DNA from: Bacteroidales bacterium
Lineage (GTDB): Bacteria; Bacteroidota; Bacteroidia; Bacteroidales; P3
Reading direction: 5' to 3'
Length of the DNA stretch: 64,000 bases
Assembly: GCA_017480785.1 (NCBI GenBank)
Contig: JAFURZ010000006.1
Location: 1-64,000, forward strand
The position numbers were made by a program, and so were the translations under genes. The notes beneath the pieces are model-generated. The model was not told the DNA's origin and made no database searches. It was given only the letters and a program-made list of their open reading frames with translations. Shown here piece by piece: positions 32,004-40,248 of the stretch; within the stretch, counting starts at the first letter, position 1; every line of letters starts with the position of its first letter.

Positions 32004-32284
32004 ATCTCCTCTAGTATGCCGTCTATCGATTGCAGGCGCTCCGCCAGGTCGGTGTCCTTATAGCGCAGCGAGTCCTGCATCTTCGTCAGTTGAGTGATTT
32101 GAGTCAGCGCCACCATCGCCAGCAAGTCCTGATGGTCGTTGTAGGCATACATGGAGCCATACTGCTTCGCCTGCGTCTCAATGTTCTGCGCTGCCCGGCG
32201 CAGAGCCGCCTCGTCGCTCGCCGCCACGCGCAGCCGGTATGTACGTCCCAGTATGTTCACCGATGCCGATACAGTTTCCATCAC
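31958..32284 (-). CDS. zapA: Cell division protein ZapA
   Basis: ZapA crosslinks FtsZ filaments at the division ring. The 108-residue protein (or 107 from the second Met) has the NILGRTYRLRVAASDEAALRRAA opening that forms the globular head in family members. A C-terminal helix (TQITQLTKMQDSL, ERLQSIDGILEEI) suited to coiled-coil tetramers follows. It sits 4 bases after a coiled-coil gene, the usual Bacteroidota pair, and ahead of the 6S-like RNA and rny. Confidence 0.9.
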   Translation of the reverse strand: MMETVSASVNILGRTYRLRVAASDEAALRRAAQNIETQAKQYGSMYAYNDHQDLLAMVALTQITQLTKMQDSLRYKDTDLAERLQSIDGILEEILHPTNGTVASQPPR

Positions 32285-32288
32285 TTCT

Positions 32289-32582
32289 TCACTTTTCTGC
32301 CTTCAACAAATCCAGACTCTTGTCGATGGCGCGTATCATCTGATTTATCTTTAGCTTCAGTTCAGCACTATCGTTTTCTTCCGTCAGCCTGTTCCCTAAT
32401 TTGATTAATTTGTTCTCTTCTTTTAAATTGTTTATTGTTATTTCCTTGTTTTTTAATGCTTCCTCCAGCTCCCGGACGCGCTCGTCGCGCTCCGAAACCA
32501 CCCCGCGAAGCCGTTGCACCTCGTCAGCCAACTGCCTCACCTTGAACTCTATACCGCTCACGGTTGTCTCGAAGTCGAACAT
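32289..32582 (-). CDS. Small coiled-coil protein upstream of zapA
   Basis: This 97-residue, highly charged protein is predicted as one continuous coiled coil (FKVRQLADEVQRLRGVV to LKEENKLIK). A gene of this kind directly upstream of zapA is common in Bacteroidota; ZapB-like or FtsZ-ring bundling roles are plausible but unproved. It is the first gene of the zapA unit and has a well-formed promoter. Confidence 0.8.
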   Translation of the reverse strand: MFDFETTVSGIEFKVRQLADEVQRLRGVVSERDERVRELEEALKNKEITINNLKEENKLIKLGNRLTEENDSAELKLKINQMIRAIDKSLDLLKAEK

Positions 32583-32618
32583 CGTTTCCTTGCGTCTGTT
32601 ACACTATAAAAAGCGGTG

Positions 32619-32651
32619 CAAAAATACGAATATTTTCCGAACTGGGCAAAA
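32619..32651 (-). promoter_or_regulatory. Promoter of the coiled-coil/zapA unit
   Basis: TTTTG (32647-32651 complement), 20 bases and TATTTTTG (32619-32626). The spacer holds GTTCGGAAAATATTCG, nearly the same as at rnfA and the tRNA cluster. Confidence 0.75.
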
Positions 32652-32703
32652 ATTTTTTTTCTCTTTCGCCACAGGCGGCGGGCGGGAGGGAAAGAAACGG
32701 CAA

Positions 32704-33012
32704 TTAGGTCGCGCACGATGTAATCCGATACAACCCCACGGCAACGCCGACTATTCTCCGACTGCGGTCGGACTATACTCGGAGTTGAGTCGGAGTTGTA
32801 TCGGAGTTGTGTCGGAGAAGAGCCTATGGCACAGGCGGTTAGTGTGGGCGGAATGCCGACATGCCCCTATAACATGGCTGTTTTTCAGTGAGTTATGCCG
32901 CAAACAGGGGGTTCGGTTGCCGGGCGGGGGAACTGGCGCGGAGGGGGTGCCGGGCGGGCGGCGAGGGGGCAAAGAGGGGGCTAAAAATGGAAGTTAGGTC
33001 GCGCACGATGTA
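32704..33012 (+). repeat. 11-mer element, copy 4 (full length, diverged)
   Basis: The unit is bounded on both sides by TTAGGTCGCGCACGATGTA (32704 and 32994), the same near-palindromic end motif as the 302-bp inverted repeat. Inside are the hairpin TCCGACTGCGGTCGGA and four TCGGAGTTGNN units (about 32778-32818). It explains most of the 505-base gap 32583-33088; no gene is supported there. Confidence 0.75.
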
Positions 33013-33038
33013 TTTTTTTGGCTCCGACGGAAAGTTAA

Positions 33039-33070
33039 TTTTGTCCTTTTATAAAAAGGTCGTATCTTTG
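33039..33070 (+). promoter_or_regulatory. Promoter of pth
   Basis: TTTTG (33039-33043), 19 bases and TATCTTTG (33063-33070), 18 bases before the pth start codon. Confidence 0.78.
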
Positions 33071-33088
33071 CAGCCAAATTGCAAAACG

Positions 33089-33745
33089 ATGAAATGGCCA
33101 AAATGGCTCGTAAACCTCTGCAAAAAAAGGAGCTACGAAAACAACGATATTGACGCGGTGAGCAAATATCTGATAGTGGGACTGGGCAATGTGGGTGCCG
33201 AATACGAGGGCACGCGCCACAACGCGGGTTTCATGGTGGTCGACGCGCTGGCCAAGGCCGGCGAGGCGCGGTGGAGCCTGGAGCGGCACGCCTACCGCAC
33301 GGAGGTGCGCCACAAGGGGCGCACGCTGGTGCTCATCAAGCCGACGACCTACATGAACCTCAGCGGCAAGGCGGTGAAGTACTGGCTGCAGGCCGAGCGG
33401 GTGGAGCTGGCGAACCTGCTGGTGGTGGTGGACGACCTGGCGCTGGACCCGGGCGTGATACGCATCAAGAAGCAGGGCGCCTCGGGCGGCCACAACGGGC
33501 TGAAGGACATCGAGGCGGCGCTGGACACGCAGGCCTACAACCGGCTGCGGCTGGGTGTGGGTGCGAGTTTCAGCCGCGGCCATCAAATCGACTATGTGCT
33601 GAGCGGCTTCGACGACGACGACGCGGCGGCCATGGAACAGGCCGTGGCCACGGCCGTCGAGGCGGTGCGCTGCTTCGCGACGCAGGGCATCGACCGGACG
33701 ATGAACCTCTACAACAGCAAGGGGAACGCGCATGGGAAGGTGTAG
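33089..33745 (+). CDS. pth: Peptidyl-tRNA hydrolase
   Basis: Pth recycles peptidyl-tRNA released from stalled ribosomes. The 218-residue protein has a basic N-terminal extension of about 26 residues (MKWPKWLVNLCKKRSYENND) before the conserved LIVGLGNVGAEYEGTRHNAG, which includes the catalytic His. Asn in TTYMNLSG, Asp in VVVDDLALDPG and GASGGHNGLKDIE complete the active-site signature. ATG 33089 lies just after a promoter, so longer upstream frames can be excluded. Confidence 0.95.
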   Translation: MKWPKWLVNLCKKRSYENNDIDAVSKYLIVGLGNVGAEYEGTRHNAGFMVVDALAKAGEARWSLERHAYRTEVRHKGRTLVLIKPTTYMNLSGKAVKYWLQAERVELANLLVVVDDLALDPGVIRIKKQGASGGHNGLKDIEAALDTQAYNRLRLGVGASFSRGHQIDYVLSGFDDDDAAAMEQAVATAVEAVRCFATQGIDRTMNLYNSKGNAHGKV

Positions 33746-33752
33746 GGGTAAT

Positions 33753-33798
33753 GGTTTACTGTTTACCGTTTACGGTTTACTGTTTACGGTTTTAAGGT
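33753..33798. repeat. GTTTACTGTTTACG micro-repeat between pth and coaX
   Basis: Six imperfect 7-base units (GTTTACT, GTTTACC, GTTTACG) fill most of the gap between two rightward genes. Confidence 0.65.
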
Positions 33799-33816
33799 TA
33801 TAGGTTATAGACTGTT

Positions 33817-34494
33817 ATGAATTTAACGATTGACATAGGGAATACGGCTGTGAAGTGGGCCACGTTCGAGGACGAGCGGCTGGTGGCGCACGGCGTGGGC
33901 CTGCCCGAAGGCGTTGCGGTTGCCGGGCAGGTGCTGGTGTGCGCCAGCGGCGAGGTGCCCGCGGGCCTGGCGGCGCTGCCGCGGCTGACGGCCGACACGG
34001 CGCTGCCCCTGCGGCTGGACTACAAGACACCGCAGACGCTGGGTGCCGACCGCGTGGCGGCGGCCTGCGGCGCCTGGGCGCTGCACCCGGGCGAGGACTG
34101 CCTGGTCATCGACGCGGGGACCTGCATCACGGTCGACTTTGTGGACCGCAAGGGGGTGTACCACGGCGGGGCCATCCTGCCGGGGCTGGAGATGAATTTA
34201 CGGTCGCTGCATACTTTTACGGCGAAATTGCCGTTAATAAGCCTCGAGGGGGTGAGCCGTGCGCCGGTGCTGGGCCGGTCGACGGAGGAGAGCATCCTGG
34301 CCGGGACGCTGGGCGCCACGATGTTGGCGCTGGCGGGCTTCGTGGCCCTCTACCGCCAGAAGAGCGAGGCGCTGCGGGTGCTGCTGACCGGCGGCGACGC
34401 CGGCCGCCTGACGGCGGCGGGCACGTCGGGCTGGGAGGTGCAGCCGCTGCTGACCTTGATTGGACTTAACAAGATACTGATGACATGCAAATGA
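33817..34494 (+). CDS. coaX: Type III pantothenate kinase
   Basis: CoaX phosphorylates pantothenate in the first step of CoA synthesis. At 225 residues it is shorter than typical members (about 250). The ASKHA fold shows as LTIDIGNTAVKWATF, a QTLGADRVAAACGA stretch, DAGTCITVDFVD and GGAILPGLEMNLRSLHTFTA. Its stop overlaps the next start (ATGA), so it is coupled to the outer-membrane protein gene, an order seen in other Bacteroidales. Confidence 0.92.
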   Translation: MNLTIDIGNTAVKWATFEDERLVAHGVGLPEGVAVAGQVLVCASGEVPAGLAALPRLTADTALPLRLDYKTPQTLGADRVAAACGAWALHPGEDCLVIDAGTCITVDFVDRKGVYHGGAILPGLEMNLRSLHTFTAKLPLISLEGVSRAPVLGRSTEESILAGTLGATMLALAGFVALYRQKSEALRVLLTGGDAGRLTAAGTSGWEVQPLLTLIGLNKILMTCK

Positions 34495-35819
34495 GAAAAA
34501 AACTATTGATACTGGGCCTGGCCGTGCCGCTGGGCCTGACGGCCGAGGCACAGAACGGCTTCAACGTGCCGTTCTCGCAATTCGGCATCGGCAGCAGCGA
34601 GCTGCCCTTCAACCTGCCGATGGTGACCCGCATGGGCGGGACGCTGTACACGATGGCAGGCAGCAATTATGTGAACCCCTTCAACCCCGCCTCCTACGGC
34701 GCCATCGAGCCGGAGAGTTTCGTGTTCGACATGGGCGTGGGGGTGCAGCTGAGCACCCTGCGCGACAACACGGAGCGCCTGTTCGACGCCGACGGCAACC
34801 TGGGCTACCTGCTGATGGGCATGCCGCTGACCCGATGGTGGAAGCTGTCGGCCGGCCTGATGCCCTACAGCACGGTGGACTACGAGTCGGTGGTGCTGCA
34901 GAACGACCCGACCTACAGCGGACAGGTGAAGACCGTCTACAGCGGCACGGGCGGCGTGAACGAGGTGTTCCTCGGCATGGGCTTCAACGTGCTGCGCGGA
35001 AAGGGGATGCGCCCGAACGTGCAGGTGGGTTTCAACATGAACTACCTGACCGGCAGGATAGAGCGCTCGATAGCCTACACCTTCCTGGGCAACGACACCA
35101 CCTACTACCTGAACAGCAGCCGCTACAAGAAGACGACGGTGAGCAACCTGACTTTCGACGTGGGCCTGCAGGTGAGGCAGCCGCTGGGCGAGGCGTCGGC
35201 GCTGACGCTGGGCGTGGTCTACAAGCCCTACCTCGACATGCATGTGCGCGACCTGGCGATGATATACACCTACCTGGGCAGCACGCTGCTCGACACGGTG
35301 TTTCCCGCCGCTGGGGCCGACCCCGAGTTCAGCAGCCGCCTGGAGCGGCCGCAGACGCTGGGCGTGGGCCTCGACCTGGAGCTCGGCAAGCAGTGGCACG
35401 TGGCCCTGGACGCCACTTTTGCGGCGTGGGAGGGCATGAAATACACCGAAGGGCAGCAGCCCTCCATCATGGGCGACAACGCGCGCCGCTACACGTCGTG
35501 CAGCCGCTACGCCGTGGGGCTGGAGCGCTCGGGGAGCATGGATGCCTCGAGCTACTGGGGCCGCATCAGCTGGAGCCTCGGCGCCCACCTGACGCAGGGG
35601 GCCCTGGTGCTGGACCTCGGCGGGAGCCTGCATGAGCTGGGCGAGTACGGCTTCGGCGCCGGCGCCACCCTGCCGATGCGCAAGGGCAAATCGCTGCTGA
35701 CCCTCAGCGTGGGCTACAACAGTCTGGGGTCGAGCGACGTGCTGCAGCGCAACACGCTGACTTTCGGCATCGGCGTGAGCAGCTGCGAGCGGTGGTTCTT
35801 CAAAAGGAAATACAATTAA
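34491..35819 (+). CDS. Putative outer-membrane beta-barrel protein
   Basis: The 442-residue product has a signal peptide (LILGLAVPLGLTAEA) and a Gly/aromatic pattern of amphipathic strands typical of a beta barrel. The early mature sequence, with YVNPFNPASYGAI, resembles the FadL/PorV-like outer-membrane proteins of Bacteroidota. No ligand can be assigned. It lies between coaX and a TPR gene and upstream of lptC. The ATG overlapping the coaX stop is preferred over one 6 bases upstream. Confidence 0.75.
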   Translation: MRKKLLILGLAVPLGLTAEAQNGFNVPFSQFGIGSSELPFNLPMVTRMGGTLYTMAGSNYVNPFNPASYGAIEPESFVFDMGVGVQLSTLRDNTERLFDADGNLGYLLMGMPLTRWWKLSAGLMPYSTVDYESVVLQNDPTYSGQVKTVYSGTGGVNEVFLGMGFNVLRGKGMRPNVQVGFNMNYLTGRIERSIAYTFLGNDTTYYLNSSRYKKTTVSNLTFDVGLQVRQPLGEASALTLGVVYKPYLDMHVRDLAMIYTYLGSTLLDTVFPAAGADPEFSSRLERPQTLGVGLDLELGKQWHVALDATFAAWEGMKYTEGQQPSIMGDNARRYTSCSRYAVGLERSGSMDASSYWGRISWSLGAHLTQGALVLDLGGSLHELGEYGFGAGATLPMRKGKSLLTLSVGYNSLGSSDVLQRNTLTFGIGVSSCERWFFKRKYN

Positions 35820-35882
35820 GCAAGAAAACAGCCCTTCGGGGTACTAAAACGATAGAGACAAACTAAAAAAACAAGTATAACA

Positions 35883-37226
35883 ATGAAGACAATCAAGAAA
35901 CTGACGATTGGGATGCTGCTGAGCGCAGCCTTGGTGCCCGCCTCGGCACAACACATCAAGGGATGCCCCGAGGAGCTGCAGGAAGCCATGCGCGAACCCG
36001 TGGCCCTCTACCAGGACAACTGGAAACAATATGTGGCCTCGAACGACGAGCGCTACCTGCTCGAAGCCTACCCCTACTGGAAGACCTTCGTGGAGAAGTG
36101 CCCCTCGAACGGGAAGAACATCTACACCCGCGGCGTGAACATCATGGAAGTGAAGATAAAGAACGCCAAGACCGAGGAGGAGAAGGCCGGGTATATCGAG
36201 GAGCTCATGGCCCTCTACGACACGCGCATCGCCACCTTCGGCGAGGCCGGCAAGGTGACGGCCATGAAGGCCATGGAGCTGGAGAACCTGCTGGGTGCCG
36301 CCGGGCTGGAGCGCTACTACAAGCTCTACAGTGACGCCGTCAACATGGAAGGCGGCCTGGAGGCCGGCTACCTGGTGAAGTACATGGAAGCCACCATCAA
36401 CTATGTGCGTGCCGGCTATGCCGAGCCCACCCTGGTGGTCGACAACTACGACATAGCCAGCGACATGCTGGAGGACGAGCTGCAGAAGAACATAGCCGAC
36501 AGCGCCAAGGCCGCCGAGATACGCGGCTACATCGCCGGCGTCGAGGCCGCCTTCTCGCCCTACGCCAGCTGCGAGCAACTGGTCGATATCTACGGCAAGA
36601 AGTTCGAGGCCGACCCCGAGAACGTGGACCTGCTGAAGAAGATTACCGGCATTATGACCCGCAAACGCTGCACCAAGGAAGAGCTCTTCTTCCGCGCCAC
36701 CGAGAACCTCTACCGCCTCGAGCCCACACCCTCCACCGCCATGCGCATGGGCATGATGTGCCTGGAGAAGGAGCAGTACTCCGACGCCATCAAGTACCTG
36801 GGCGATGCCACCAAGGGCGTTGAAGGCAAGGACAAATACACGGCCTACCTCTACCTGGGCCACGCCTATGCCGGCCAGAAGAGCTACAGCGCCGCCCGCA
36901 CGGCCTACAACAACGCCGCTGCCGCCGACGCCACCAAGGGCGAGCCCTACATGCGCATAGCCATCCTCTATGGCCAAAGCACCGGCTCGGCATCGGAGGA
37001 CAACGTGAACGGCCGCAGCGCCTACTGGGCCGCCGTCGACGCCCTGAACAAGGCCAAGAGCGTGGAGCCTACCGACGAGAACATCGAACAGTGCAACAAG
37101 CTCATCAGCACCTACGCCGCCCACTTCCCCAAACAGACCGACGCCTTCATGGCCGGCCTGCAACCCGGCGCCCGCTTCACGGTGCCCGGATGGATTGGGG
37201 TGAGCACCACCGTCAGAACGCGTTAA
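35883..37226 (+). CDS. Secreted TPR-repeat protein
   Basis: The 447-residue protein has a signal peptide (MLLSAALVPASAQ) and a mostly alpha-helical mature part. TPR-like units are clear in the C-terminal half (AMRMGMMCLEKEQYSDAIKY, YLYLGHAYAGQKSYSAARTA). Such proteins mediate protein contacts in the periplasm. The order coaX, outer-membrane protein, TPR protein, lptC recurs in Bacteroidales, but its role is unknown. Its TAA overlaps the lptC ATG by one base (TAATG). Confidence 0.82.
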   Translation: MKTIKKLTIGMLLSAALVPASAQHIKGCPEELQEAMREPVALYQDNWKQYVASNDERYLLEAYPYWKTFVEKCPSNGKNIYTRGVNIMEVKIKNAKTEEEKAGYIEELMALYDTRIATFGEAGKVTAMKAMELENLLGAAGLERYYKLYSDAVNMEGGLEAGYLVKYMEATINYVRAGYAEPTLVVDNYDIASDMLEDELQKNIADSAKAAEIRGYIAGVEAAFSPYASCEQLVDIYGKKFEADPENVDLLKKITGIMTRKRCTKEELFFRATENLYRLEPTPSTAMRMGMMCLEKEQYSDAIKYLGDATKGVEGKDKYTAYLYLGHAYAGQKSYSAARTAYNNAAAADATKGEPYMRIAILYGQSTGSASEDNVNGRSAYWAAVDALNKAKSVEPTDENIEQCNKLISTYAAHFPKQTDAFMAGLQPGARFTVPGWIGVSTTVRTR

Positions 37227-37816
37227 TGAGACCAAGAGACAAAAGGGTAATAGGTTCTAGAGGTTCAAGAAGGTCCCACACCGTCTTGACCTCTATAACC
37301 TTTTTATTCTTCTTGACCCTCGCCGCATGCAGCGGCGACATGAAGGACATCGAGCGCTTCAGCCGTCAGAACCCGCCCGACCAGGAGATTAAGGTGGCCC
37401 GCATCCACCGCAGCGAGCAAGGTCGGTTACAGGTGGAAATCGACGCCCCTCGCATCACGCGCCACAGCCAGCCCTCGGCACGCACCGTCTATCCGCAGGG
37501 GGTCGACCTGCGCTTCTACGACGAAGGCCGGCGCCTGAAGACCTCCATCTACGCCCGCCAGGCCGTCTCCTACGACGACCGCAACATTATGAAGGCCAAC
37601 GACAGCGTGGTGGTGATTGACTACAACACGGGCGACACCATCTATCTGGAAGACATCATCTGGCGCGACGACGAGGACATCATCTTCTCCAACCACCCCG
37701 TCCGGTCGGTCAACGGCAGGCGCATCACCTATGGCGACGGCTTTGCCAGTGACGAGCAGCTCACCAACCTGCACATCACACGCCAACGCGGCATAATTGA
37801 GTTTAACGACGAATAA
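37226..37816 (+). CDS. lptC: LPS export periplasmic protein LptC, lipoprotein form
   Basis: LptC passes LPS from the LptBFG transporter to LptA. The 196-residue product has an N-terminal hydrophobic segment ending in LTLAACSG, suggesting a lipoprotein rather than the single-helix anchor of E. coli. The beta-jellyroll follows (PRITRHSQPSARTVYPQGVDLRFYD, ARQAVSYDDRNIMKAN). Residues 8-24 (VIGSRGSRRSHTVLTSI) derive from a TCTAGAGGTTC-type micro-repeat with an inverted partner. The start is fixed by the TAATG overlap. Confidence 0.85.
   Translation: MRPRDKRVIGSRGSRRSHTVLTSITFLFFLTLAACSGDMKDIERFSRQNPPDQEIKVARIHRSEQGRLQVEIDAPRITRHSQPSARTVYPQGVDLRFYDEGRRLKTSIYARQAVSYDDRNIMKANDSVVVIDYNTGDTIYLEDIIWRDDEDIIFSNHPVRSVNGRRITYGDGFASDEQLTNLHITRQRGIIEFNDE
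37250..37300. repeat. AGGTTCTAGAGGTTC micro-repeat with inverted partner inside lptC
   Basis: AGAGGTTCAAGA and TCTTGACCTCT form an imperfect hairpin within the codons for the n-region of the LptC signal peptide. A related TCTAGAGGTTCTAGA occurs in the DUF2723 gene. Confidence 0.5.
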
Positions 37817-37822
37817 CAGACA

Positions 37823-38839
37823 ATGCAATACACAGCCAAAGAACTGGCCCGACTGGTGCGCGGCACCGTTGAGGGCGACGAGAACACACGTGTGTGGAAA
37901 CCCTGCAAGATAGAAGAAGGTTGCGAGGGCGGTATCACCTTCCTGGGCAACCCCAAGTACACCCACTACATCTACGAGCAGCAGGCCTCCATCGTCATCG
38001 TGCGGCGCGACTTCAAGCCCGAGCATCCCGTCGGTTCCACCCTCATCCGGGTAGACAACCCCTACCTGGCCGTCGCTGCCCTGCTGCATGCCTTCAACGA
38101 GCGCAGCAAGCCTCCCAAAGGGCGTTCCTGCCGCAGCCATGTGGGGCGTGGCAGCAAGGTGGGCAAGCGCGTCTACATGGGTCCCTACGCTGTCGTGGGC
38201 CGTCACTGCCGCATCGGCGACGACGTGAAGATATACCCCAACGTCACCATCGGCGACAACGTCACCATCGGCGACGGTACCATCCTCTACGCCGGCGTGA
38301 AAATATACGAGGGCGTCGAGATTGGGCGCCACTGCACCCTTCATGCCGGCGCAGTCATCGGCAGCGACGGCTTCGGCTTCGCCCCCGCCGACGACGGCAC
38401 CTGGAACAAGATTGACCAGATTGGCAACGTCATTCTGGAGGATAACGTCGAGGTGGGCGCCAATACCACCATCGACCGCGCCTCCATCGGAAGCACCATC
38501 CTGCATCAGGGCGTCAAGGTCGACAACCTCTGCCAGGTGGCCCACAACGTCGTCATCGGCCGCAACACCGCCATGGCTTCGCAGGTGGGCATCGCCGGCA
38601 GCTGCCATGTCGGCGAGCAGTGCATCATTGCAGGCCAGGCAGGCCTTGTGGGCCACATCACCGTGGGCGACCACGTCACCATCGGGGCCCAGAGCGGCGT
38701 GACCCACTCCGTACCCTCCAACCAGAGCATCTTCGGCAGCCCCGCCATGGAAGCCTCCAAACGCCGCAAGGTGGAGGTGCTGGTGCGCAACATCGAACGG
38801 CTGGCGGCACGCATAGAGAAACTGGAGAAAGGCCAATGA
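37823..38839 (+). CDS. lpxD: UDP-3-O-(3-hydroxyacyl)glucosamine N-acyltransferase
   Basis: LpxD adds the N-linked 3-hydroxyacyl chain in lipid A synthesis. The 338-residue protein has the N-terminal uridine-binding domain (about 1-100) and a left-handed beta helix of hexapeptide repeats. The conserved GSDGFGFAPADDG and catalytic His in QVAHNVVIG are present. LpxD is usually near lpxC/fabZ/lpxA; here it follows lptC by 6 bases, tying lipid A synthesis to LPS export genes. It overlaps the next gene by 4 bases. Confidence 0.96.
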   Translation: MQYTAKELARLVRGTVEGDENTRVWKPCKIEEGCEGGITFLGNPKYTHYIYEQQASIVIVRRDFKPEHPVGSTLIRVDNPYLAVAALLHAFNERSKPPKGRSCRSHVGRGSKVGKRVYMGPYAVVGRHCRIGDDVKIYPNVTIGDNVTIGDGTILYAGVKIYEGVEIGRHCTLHAGAVIGSDGFGFAPADDGTWNKIDQIGNVILEDNVEVGANTTIDRASIGSTILHQGVKVDNLCQVAHNVVIGRNTAMASQVGIAGSCHVGEQCIIAGQAGLVGHITVGDHVTIGAQSGVTHSVPSNQSIFGSPAMEASKRRKVEVLVRNIERLAARIEKLEKGQ

Positions 38840-40248
38840 AACCGGGCCGTATCTTGCTCTTCATCGCCTGCGTCATTGCAGCGCTGGCTTCCGTGGGAGC
38901 CATATTCCCCGACGACGGTGTCGAGGTGGCAGGCCATCACCTCGGCTTCGCCTCCCTGCATTCCCTTGTGGCACGGGACGAGAAGGTGGAGATTGAGACC
39001 ACCCCCGCCGAGCCACCCGAGATGCTGCAGCTGCGCGACTCGCTGGACTACTACCGCTCGCTTGTCGGCAGCGGCGACCTGCGCTTCTGGCTTCCCAACA
39101 GCCACTACCTCGACGCCTTCTGGCGCAACGCCGAACGCGCCCGCCACACCGGCCGCACCGTCCGCGTGCTCCACTACGGCGACTCGCAGATAGAGATGGA
39201 CCACATCACCTCGCGTCTGCGCAGCCACCTGCAGCAGTGCTTCGGTGGCGGTGGTCCCGGCATGGTACCTTTCCACACCATCACCCCCTCGCTGACCATC
39301 CGCCAAGGCACCACCGGCGAACTGCAGCACCTCTCCTCCTTCGGCGACAGCACCGTGGTGCGGAGCCGTGGCGACTATGGCCCCATGATGCAGAGCTTCC
39401 GTCTTGCCGGCGGCAGCGCCGTCACCACCCTGCGGGCCTCCCAGAGCAGCACCGTCGACGACCGTGCCAAGCGTTTCTCCAGCGTCACCCTGCTCTTCAA
39501 CGACCGCAACGGCAACCTCAGCGCCGAACTCACCGACCGCCAGCATCGTGCCTCCCTCCGCCAACACCATGCCGACCGCGGCATCGGCAGCCTCGTGTGG
39601 CTCCTCGACTCGGCCTCCAACAGCCTGCGCCTCTCCGTCAGCGGCAGCGCCGACCTCTACGGCGTGCTCCTCGACGACGGAGCCGGCATCGCTGTCGACA
39701 ACATACCCATGCGCGGCTGCTCAGGCCAGCAGTTCACCCTCGTCCCCGAGGAGAAGCTCACCGCCGCCTACGACCAGATGGACGTGGGGCTCATCATCCT
39801 CCAGTTCGGCGGCAACTCCGTCCCCTACCTCAAGACCTCGGACCAAATCAGCACCTACTGCCAGAGCCTGGGGCGCCAGCTTGACCATCTGCGCCTCTGC
39901 TGCCCGTCGGCCAAGCTGCTCTTCATCGGCCCCTCCGACATGAGTACCCGCATCCGTGGCCAGCTGCAGACCTACCCCATCCTGCCCGAACTCATCGACA
40001 GCCTCGCCGCCACCGCCGTCAGCCACGGCGCCGCCTACTGGAGCATCTACCACGCCATGGGCGGCCGCAACTCCATGCCCGAATGGAGCCGCCAGGGCTA
40101 TGCCGGACAGGACTACATCCACTTCTCGCAACACGGGGCCGACCTCATGGGCGACCGCCTCGCCCAGGCCCTCGACAACAGCTACCGCCTCTTCCGCCTC
40201 GAACAACGACTCAAAAAGGAGAAAGCAAAACGAAAGAATGAAAAGTAG
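38836..40248 (+). CDS. SGNH/GDSL-family envelope protein A
   Basis: The 470-residue protein has an N-terminal signal or anchor helix (LLFIACVIAALASVGAIF) and an SGNH hydrolase fold. The GDS block is VLHYGDSQIEMDHI, an oxyanion Asn lies in ILQFGGNSVPY, and the C-terminal Asp/His pair is in DYIHFSQHGADLMG. A beta-rich insert separates the blocks. With the second SGNH gene and the MBOAT gene downstream it fits an envelope acylation system in which SGNH partners transfer or remove acetyl groups outside the membrane. The target is unknown. Confidence 0.82.
   Translation: MKPGRILLFIACVIAALASVGAIFPDDGVEVAGHHLGFASLHSLVARDEKVEIETTPAEPPEMLQLRDSLDYYRSLVGSGDLRFWLPNSHYLDAFWRNAERARHTGRTVRVLHYGDSQIEMDHITSRLRSHLQQCFGGGGPGMVPFHTITPSLTIRQGTTGELQHLSSFGDSTVVRSRGDYGPMMQSFRLAGGSAVTTLRASQSSTVDDRAKRFSSVTLLFNDRNGNLSAELTDRQHRASLRQHHADRGIGSLVWLLDSASNSLRLSVSGSADLYGVLLDDGAGIAVDNIPMRGCSGQQFTLVPEEKLTAAYDQMDVGLIILQFGGNSVPYLKTSDQISTYCQSLGRQLDHLRLCCPSAKLLFIGPSDMSTRIRGQLQTYPILPELIDSLAATAVSHGAAYWSIYHAMGGRNSMPEWSRQGYAGQDYIHFSQHGADLMGDRLAQALDNSYRLFRLEQRLKKEKAKRKNEK

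Noticed and set aside
35844-37235. 463-codon minus-strand frame opposite the TPR gene
   Set aside because: Low-complexity Gly/Val/His shadow, lacking any family motif.
38322-38702. Additional plus-strand frames within lpxD and the SGNH genes
   Set aside because: Pro/Ala/Ser-rich off-frame readings caused by the GC-rich third codon position.
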